Positions 5,656 through 10,075 of a DNA stretch of 10,075 nucleotides are shown here, in pieces. The notes under the pieces were generated by a model, which saw only the letters and a list, made by a program, of their open reading frames with translations, was not told where the DNA came from and ran no database searches. Each line of letters starts with the position of its first letter. The first letter of the stretch is position 1. Source of the stretch: Baffinella frigidus (Eukaryota > Cryptophyceae > Cryptomonadales > Baffinellaceae); contig MU646839.1 of NCBI GenBank assembly GCA_026770585.1, positions 184,790-194,864 of the forward strand. Direction: 5' to 3'. A program made the position numbers and the translations under genes.

Positions 5656-5978
5656 GGTCCTTTAGGTTCTTTTAACTCCCACCATAGGCGGACACCGGAA
5701 CTTATCCTGCAAAGAGGCCATGCGTCGTTTCGGGGCACACTAATGTTTTCAAGTAGATTAATAAAACGATCCATCACCCGCAGCAATGTGATCTGAAAGG
5801 AAGCATCACTTTTCTGCAGAACCGAGAGAGAGAGAGAGAGAGAGTGGCAGGCAACAGCGGCCGTCGCTCGCCGCCGAGCAGAGCTCTGCTCCTGCATGCA
5901 CTCAGGAAGCATGGCTTTTCTGCAGAAGACCAGTTCCAGTGTCCGCCTATGGTGGGAGCTCGAAGAACCTCAAGGGCC
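5656..5978. mobile_element. 323-bp element with 47-bp inverted termini
   Basis: 5656-5702 and 5932-5978 are inverted repeats matching at 41 of 47 positions, including a 20+ bp perfect core around CTCCCACCATAGGCGGACAC. The interior holds two direct copies of AGGAAGCAT, then CTTTTCTGCAGAA (5800-5822 and 5904-5926), a GA microsatellite (5823-5844) and a 16-bp palindrome GAGCAGAGCTCTGCTC (5876-5891). A 92-codon minus-strand frame crosses it without recognisable domains. Confidence 0.7.
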
Positions 5979-6044
5979 TAAAGCGAGAGAGACGTCAATT
6001 ACCAACACGGCCGACATGTACACAGTCATAGGCCAACGGAGGCC

Positions 6045-6182
6045 AACGGACTAAAAATGGGTCAGTTAGGCCTACGGTATTACCTACGGTAGGCCGTAGG
6101 GGCCTAGGGGGGCTCCTATGAAAAACCCTACGGGCTACCGTAGGTAATACCGTAGGCCCAACCACCCCATTTTTAGTCCGTT
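6045..6182. mobile_element. 138-bp foldback MITE, CCTACGGTA type
   Basis: AACGGACTAAAAATGGG (6045-6061) pairs exactly with 6166-6182. Pairing continues through AGGCCTACGGTATTACCTAC up to a short loop near 6120. Within each arm TACCGTAGG is repeated directly. A tandem GGCCAACGGA pair lies immediately upstream (6031-6050). Confidence 0.8.
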
Positions 6183-6192
6183 ACCCTATCAA

Positions 6193-6387
6193 CGTCTGAT
6201 CAGTCTGGGGAGAGAACCTTATCCGGGGAAACCTATTTTTCTTTAGTTTGAGGCAAGGCGATAAAATATTTTTTAAATTTATCCGCTCAAAAAGTTAGGA
6301 ACGTCATCTGAAAGGGCTTGGAAAGTTTTTGCTTGGATGTGGTCTCAGATTTTTGCTGAGCCGTCTGATCAGTCTGGGGATAGAACC
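6193..6387 (+). repeat. Pair of 26-bp direct repeats 169 bp apart
   Basis: CGTCTGATCAGTCTGGGG followed by AGAGAACC or ATAGAACC occurs at 6193-6218 and 6362-6387. The stretch between is AT-rich with no gene. It may be the flanks of a lost insertion. Confidence 0.7.
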
Positions 6388-6815
6388 CAGGGTTCAGCTG
6401 ATTCTCGAGGTTTTAAATGGCTTACTCGAACTTGAGGTCACACCATTTTGAGTGCTCGGGGACTCCGTGGAAATCTCGCGCCATGGGGTGTTCACTTTGC
6501 ACCTGCTGGTGAGCCTCCCCCCTAAGGAGGTCACCGTTCGAACCGGTCTGGTACCGTGTGCCGTCAGAGTTCCCGACTTTCCCTCCGGACCAGCTTCAGA
6601 AATACCTGTGAGCCTCGTCCTGAGAAAAGAGTGATATTTTCGGTCAACTTCTCCGGAAAACACGGGACACGTGCATCAAGGGCACTTTGAGTACAACACT
6701 CGAGGCCACAGAAAGAGACTATTTTAAACCCCCGTTTCTTCCCCAAAGCGACTAGAACGACTAAAATGCCCTACAATTATTCGTTAGCTACGTGACCAAG
6801 CACACCCGTGACTGG
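6388..6815. other. Stretch with no recognisable gene or repeat
   Basis: Overlapping frames of 60-89 codons exist on both strands, but none shows family motifs, splice context or third-position bias. I see no strong inverted repeats here. Confidence 0.4.
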
Positions 6816-6869
6816 TCCAAGTTGTGGGCGCTGAAACTCCAAATTGAGTTTCAGCGCCCACAACTTGGA
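6816..6869. repeat. Perfect 24-bp hairpin with 6-nt loop
   Basis: TCCAAGTTGTGGGCGCTGAA and four more bases (6816-6839), loop CAAATT, then the exact reverse complement (6846-6869). It is an uninterrupted stem of mixed composition. It could be a very young foldback insertion or an expressed hairpin RNA. Confidence 0.85.
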
Positions 6870-6986
6870 CACGACCCGTCATCCGTACCCGAATTAAACA
6901 GACCCGTTTGCCCTCTCGCTATCCCACCAAGGGGTGGGAGGTAATCCCATGGGGATTTCAGTTTCCTATGGCCATCCTAGTTTCGG

Positions 6987-7137
6987 AACCTTCCAGCCCT
7001 GATGGGCTTTTTGGGACCTGAAGCGGATCAAATCCCCTCTACGCTCACCCCCTTTTCAGACTTTGAAAAATTTCAGACATCAAAAAGGGATTTGATCCGC
7101 TTCAGGGCCTAGAAAAACCCATCAGGGCTGGAAGGTT
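6987..7137. repeat. Large inverted repeat, 50-bp arms
   Basis: AACCTTCCAGCCCTGATGGG (6987-7006) pairs with 7118-7137, and TGAAGCGGATCAAATCCC (7019-7036) pairs with 7087-7104. A partly mismatched 12-bp segment lies between these blocks. The loop is about 50 nt and T/A-rich. Confidence 0.8.
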
Positions 7138-7156
7138 GCGTAACGAATCCCCTCCA

Positions 7157-7296
7157 CCAGCCCTCCGAGGCGGACCAAATCGAGGCTGGAGCACGTGCCA
7201 ATTCCTCGGGCGGCACGTTCGAAAACGAATGTGCCACCCGAGGAAAGGGCTCCAAACAATCGTCGATTTGGTTATTTGACCGCCTCGGAGGGCTGG
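7157..7296. repeat. Second large inverted repeat, adjacent
   Basis: CCAGCCCTCCGAGGCGG (7157-7173) pairs with 7280-7296. CCAAATCGA and CCTCGGGCGGCACGTTCG pair with the opposite arm after small indels. The loop is four bases near 7223. The outer GTAACGAATCC and CGTTACGGAATCG extend the pairing. Confidence 0.75.
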
Positions 7297-7332
7297 CAGC
7301 TGCGTTCTCGTTACGGAATCGTCCAACCCTGA

Positions 7333-7386
7333 AACCTTCCCTGAGACCTGAAAAGGATCAAATCGCCTCTACGCTCCCCCCCCTTT
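7333..7386 (+). repeat. Direct third copy of the 6987-7054 arm
   Basis: AACCTTCC, then GACCTGAAAAGGATCAAATC and CCTCTACGCTCCCCCC, repeats the left arm of the 6987 palindrome in the same order. The inverted copy at 7087-7137 and this one thus bracket the 7157-7296 palindrome. Confidence 0.65.
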
Positions 7387-7460
7387 GATTTCGTACCCCC
7401 TTTTTGGACTTTTTTAGAGCGCATAATTAATCCCACCAGCGCCGATCGACCCATTGGGTA

Positions 7461-7521
7461 CCCAACCCCCAAACCCTACACTTTAAAACCTGAACCCCAA
7501 CCCCTGAACCCCAAACCCTGA
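7461..7521 (-). repeat. Short telomere-like tract, C-rich strand
   Basis: Eight or nine degenerate CCCTGAA, CCCCAAA and CCCTACA heptamers. A GC-rich open stretch follows (7528-7595) but no AG acceptor is near. Confidence 0.7.
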
Positions 7522-7594
7522 ATGTGGTTGTCTGGGCGGCACGGCTGGGGCGAGGGCGGCACGGGAGGAAGCCGCACCTGTGCAGGACCTCATC

Positions 7595-7738
7595 CGGGGA
7601 CATGTTTAATCTAGAGGGAAATGGCCTATCAAACCGGGTTCTAGTCCTAATTGAATTGATTTAGGGCCCAAATTAATCTTCTTCCAACTCATATGAACAC
7701 ATAGGGATCCATTTTATTTTAAATTAAACATGTCCCCG
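7595..7738. mobile_element. 144-bp AT-rich MITE with 16-bp perfect termini
   Basis: CGGGGACATGTTTAAT (7595-7610) and ATTAAACATGTCCCCG (7723-7738). The interior is AT-rich and non-coding. It lies at the end of a GC3-rich open stretch (about 7534-7594, peptide end AREEAAPVQDLIR), which might be a fragment of an interrupted coding region. Confidence 0.75.
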
Positions 7739-7775
7739 AATAAGACCGGGAGAGGTGGCGTGGGTGCTGTCCTGG

Positions 7776-7953
7776 ATAATGCCGCAAGCCAACGCCAGCG
7801 AGGTACTTACAGCCTGCGGATTGCCTACGGTAGGTAGGGGGGTTCCTACGACTTAATAATGCAAAACCATTTCAAAGTCGTAGGAGCCCCCCTACCTACC
7901 GTAGGCAATCCGTAGGCTGTAAGTACCTCGCTGGCCATCGCTTTTCGCATTAT
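7776..7953. mobile_element. 178-bp near-perfect foldback MITE
   Basis: The 60-bp arms 7795-7854 and 7875-7934 differ at two positions, with CCAGCGAGGTACTTACAGCC at the outer end and a 20-nt loop. Weaker pairing continues outward to ATAAT/ATTAT. The core GATTGCCTACGGTAGGTAGG resembles the 6045 element and, inverted, 3101-3137. Confidence 0.85.
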
Positions 7954-7969
7954 GGAGCAGCTAGCCGCC

Positions 7970-8063
7970 CATTTTCCTTCATCCCCTCACCGCATTTTCC
8001 TTCTTCCCCGCACTTGTGTCCATGGCAGTTGCCGTCGAAGGCACGGACGTCGAAGGGACGGAC
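7970..8063 (+). repeat. Two small tandem duplications
   Basis: CATTTTCCTTC(A/T)TCCCC repeats with a 23-bp period at 7970 and 7993. GTCGAAGG(C/G)ACGGAC is duplicated exactly end to end at 8034-8063. The ATG at 8022 opens a frame across the second pair, but it runs through hairpins and is not supported as a gene. Confidence 0.65.
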
Positions 8064-8100
8064 GGGGGGGTGGTGGCAAAGGCGTCAGGAAGAAGGAGAA

Positions 8101-8167
8101 CACAACCACTTAAAGTGGAAAGTGGTTGTGCTTTTCCACCCTCCAAAATTCGAGGGTGGAGAAGCAC
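8101..8167. repeat. Two consecutive hairpins
   Basis: CACAACCACTT (8101-8111) pairs perfectly with 8120-8130. GTGCTTTTCCACCCTC (8128-8143) pairs with 8152-8167 with one mismatch. The segment TGCTTYTCCACCCTCCAAA recurs at 8692-8710 without its partner arm. Confidence 0.75.
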
Positions 8168-8565
8168 GAACAGGTTATTTAAGGGGAAATCCAGAAATGG
8201 CTCCAATGTCACGAACTATGATGCCTCTAACTTTTCTGCCCCAGATTTGTTCAAAAAAAATCTGCTCGCAAAGTTGTAGGCCTTGAAACCTTGAGCATCT
8301 TTGTTGGAACAAGGGTTTTGCGAGGAGGGGGGGAAGGGTGTGCAAAATCAGATGCGGTGGTTTTAGGAGAGTCATATTTTGAGTATGTGTGCGGGTCTCT
8401 GATGCCCCAGACTCAGTCAGCGGATTTGAAGAGGACCTTTTGAGGATTCCAAAACCGTCGAGAAAACTGAAATGAGCCCAGGGGATCCAAAGTTTCACCC
8501 AATCGAGCGCCCGACGGGCCCGCCTCGGGACCAGGAAACTTCGCAAAGCCTCGTTCTGAGGGCCT
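8168..8565. other. Stretch with no recognisable gene
   Basis: A 123-codon minus-strand frame (8175-8546) has no motif or coding bias that I can recognise. The only small structure is a CAGATTT/AAATCTG stem at 8242-8264. Confidence 0.4.
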
Positions 8566-8662
8566 TGCCGGGCTTAATACAAAAATGTGAAACCACGTTT
8601 GCCAACCAACTTTCAATTCTGTTTCAAAAATGTGTTCTCAGAATTTTGTATTGAGCCCGGCA
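8566..8662. mobile_element. 97-bp MITE-like element
   Basis: TGCCGGGCTTAATACAAAA (8566-8584) and TTTTGTATTGAGCCCGGCA (8644-8662) are 19-bp inverted termini with one mismatch. The interior contains two related words, AATGTGAAACCACG and AATGTGTTCTCAG. Confidence 0.75.
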
Positions 8663-8763
8663 ACATCATGTCCCTGTAGACGCAAAAGCCCTGCTTCTCC
8701 ACCCTCCAAATTTCTGTTTTTTACTGAGGTTCACAACCTGTGCGCCGCTCCATCACTAAAAAA

Positions 8764-9812
8764 ATGGCAGGGAGGCCGCTCGAGGGGCGCGTGGTGGTCG
8801 TGACGGGTGCCAGCCGTGCCCATCCCCCTCGCGTCGCATGTTGCCACCCAACTGCGCTTTCGAATCCTCCCCTCCTGCAGCACGCAGCTCACGCCTTTCT
8901 GCGTATCCGCTCCAAGTGCCAGAGCAAGGAGCAAGAGACGTTGCACGCAGAGCGAATCGCTTCTCGCTGACGAAGGGCAGGCAGCAGACACTAGCGCGCT
9001 GCTCGATGTCAGCACCTGGTGGCTCCTTGCGCCCGGGTTGGCTTGTTGCGTGCATCGCCTTGGGAGGAGAGTGACGATCTCGTTCTCGCATGACGTTGTG
9101 TTTTTGCAGGGTCGAGCAGCGGGATCGGCGAGGCCGTGGCGCGGAAGCTGGCTTCCGAGGGGGCCAATATCGTCGCCCTCGCCCGCAGGTCCCCCTCTGC
9201 CCGGCATTTCCTCTGGGGCCGACAGGCGACAGGCGGTGTGCAGCCTCAGAGGGAGGCGGCCTACCTGCAGGGTAAACCCTCAACCAAAACCCTAAACCTG
9301 GTTTCGGGTTTAGAGTTTAGGGCCCAGGATCCAGGATCTAGGGTTCAGGGTTCAGGGTTCGGGGTTCAGAGGGATGCGGGTTCCCTGAAGGGGCGCAGAG
9401 ACACGACCTAACCCCCAAACCCTAACCCCCAAACCCCAAACCCCCAAGCCCTAATCCCAAACCCATAACCGCCAAACCACAACCCCCAAACCCCAAACCC
9501 CAACCCTAAACCCAAAACCCTCAACCCTAAACTCTTAACCCTAAGCCCTAAAACCTCAACCCTAAACCCTAAACCCTACAACAGGAAGGATCGCCTTGAC
9601 AAGATGGCGGCAGAGATTTCCGCGAGCGGTAACTAAACCCTAAACCCTAAACCCAAACCCCAAAACCCCAAACCCTGAACCCTAAACCCTAAACCCTAAC
9701 CCCTAACCCCCAAACCCTAAACCCAAAACCCCAAAACCCAAAACCCAAAACCCAAACCCGAAACCCGAAACCAGGCGGGGCGTGCCTCGCGTGCGCGGCC
9801 GACGTGACCGAC
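8764..9812 (+). CDS. Short-chain dehydrogenase/reductase (SDR), N-terminal part, four exons, continues beyond window
   Basis: Exons 8764-8806, 9110-9188, 9585-9628 and 9775-9812 use GT-AG junctions in phases 1, 2, 1 and 0 and join to 68 codons without a stop. Exon 1 gives MAGRPLEGRVVVVTG (beta-1). The splice completes TGSSSGIG, the classical SDR cofactor motif. Exon 2 continues EAVARKLASEGANIVALARR through beta-2. Exon 3 gives KDRLDKMAAEISASG. Exon 4 ends ADVTD, the adenine-pocket aspartate motif. The Arg pair at the end of beta-2 is typical of NADP(H)-preferring classical SDRs, so the protein should be an NADPH-linked oxidoreductase; the substrate cannot be told. The catalytic Ser-Tyr-Lys part lies past the window. 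The start ATG has A at -3 and G at +4; an in-frame ATG at 8740 is less favoured. Introns are 303, 396 and 146 nt; intron 3 is all telomere-like repeat, intron 2 is so over its last 313 nt, and intron 4 as far as the window runs. Confidence 0.88.
8807..9109 (+). other. SDR intron 1 (ordinary sequence)
   Basis: It begins GTGCCAGCC and ends with a T-run and GCAG (TTTTTGCAG), a standard acceptor. GC-rich, without telomere-like repeats. Long open frames on both strands through here are incidental to base composition. Confidence 0.75.
9189..9584 (+). other. SDR intron 2, containing a telomere-like insertion with its own GT...AG edges
   Basis: It begins GTCCCCCTC, runs 83 nt of ordinary GC-rich sequence, then from 9272 (GTAAACCCTCAACC) becomes telomere-like up to the acceptor CCCTACAACAG. 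Within the block the strand flips: C-rich to about 9298, G-rich TTTAGGG and four TTCAGGG units at about 9304-9370, then after a 40-nt unrelated piece C-rich again to the end. Confidence 0.75.
9629..9774 (+). other. SDR intron 3, entirely telomere-like repeat
   Basis: 146 nt from GTAACTAAACCCTAAACCC to CCCGAAACCAG. Every base belongs to CCCTAAA, CCCCAAA, CCCAAAA or CCCGAAA heptamers or octamers. The flanking exons join in frame inside the conserved SDR region, so this tract must be removed for a functional protein. Confidence 0.8.
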
Positions 9813-10075
9813 GTGAACCCCACACCCTAAACCCTAAATCCTAAACCCACAACCCTGGACCCCCCCCCCAAATCCCGAACCCTCAACCCTCAACCCCAAT
9901 CCCTAAGCCCTAAGCCCTAAGCCCTAAGCCCTAAGCTCTAAACCCTAATCCCTCAACCCACAACCCTGGACCACAACCCTGAACTCTAAACCCCAAACCC
10001 CAAACCCCAAACCCCAACCCCCAAAACCCAAAACCCAAAACCCAAAACCCAAAACCCAAAACCCAAAACCCAAAA
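9813..10075 (+). repeat. SDR intron 4 (5' part), telomere-like repeat to window end
   Basis: GTGAACCCCACACCCTAAAC opens at the DVTD codon boundary. What follows is blocks of homogenised variants: four to five TAAGCCC units (about 9904-9935), CCCCAAA units (about 9988-10015) and seven CCCAAAA units (10024-10075). The acceptor is not in the window. Confidence 0.7.

Noticed and set aside
5634-5912. 92-codon minus-strand frame inside the 5656-5978 element as a transposase
   Set aside because: It has no catalytic motif or helix-turn-helix pattern and includes a translated GA microsatellite (Ser-Leu run).
8016-8286. Two overlapping + strand frames starting near 8014-8022
   Set aside because: They run through two hairpins and AT-rich sequence, show no codon bias after the first 20 codons, and match no family.
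8807-9295. Overlapping long frames on both strands (up to 175 codons)
   Set aside because: They cross the SDR intron 1, exon 2 and the start of intron 2 in other frames or on the other strand and reflect GC-rich composition.
10020-10075. True chromosome end at the right edge
   Set aside because: The + strand is C-rich here, while a right-hand telomere would show the G-rich strand 5'->3'. The tract also lies inside an SDR intron.

Overview
This window looks like nuclear DNA of a eukaryote, most likely an alga, alveolate or other lineage with plant-type telomeres. The evidence is pervasive TTTAGGG/CCCTAAA-like heptamer tracts, GT-AG introns, short GC3-rich exons, many short inverted-repeat elements, and no prokaryotic gene packing. 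I cannot name the species. The telomere-like tracts at both window edges point the wrong way for a true chromosome end (G-rich strand at the left, C-rich strand at the right), so all of them are interstitial.

The one clearly identifiable gene is at the right end (8764 to beyond the window, + strand). It encodes the N-terminal Rossmann half of a short-chain dehydrogenase/reductase (SDR), split into four tiny exons of 43, 79, 44 and 38 nt. These join in frame to give the TGSSSGIG cofactor motif, an ARR at the end of beta-2 and a DVTD motif. Introns 2, 3 and 4 consist largely or wholly of degenerate CCCTAAA repeats that run up to the splice sites. Two weaker gene starts lie back to back at 1860-1955 (- strand, EF-hand loop) and 2390-2772 (+ strand, two exons, start of a G-patch-like domain). 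Further exon-like GC3-rich pieces (4417-4518, 4817-4876, 5046-5105) also abut telomere-like tracts with GT/AG boundaries.

Layout: 1-1020 has a G-rich telomere-like edge, a hairpin, three diverged copies of a ~182-bp unit and a long TTTAGGG-like tract. 1149-3606 holds two dispersed repeat families around the divergent EF-hand and G-patch exons. 3517-3840 has C15 and G14 homopolymers and a CT-rich tract. 4148-5177 has telomere-like introns, an exon boundary present in three copies and a 19-bp tandem array. 5372-8662 is almost free of genes and densely packed with foldback, MITE-like inverted repeats, including arms of 24 bp (perfect) and 60 bp (58/60). 8764-10075 is the SDR gene.

The most interesting signal is the repeated association of telomere-like arrays with intron boundaries, including duplicated exon edges next to them. 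It suggests that telomere-type DNA has been inserted into genes and is tolerated as, or makes, introns.
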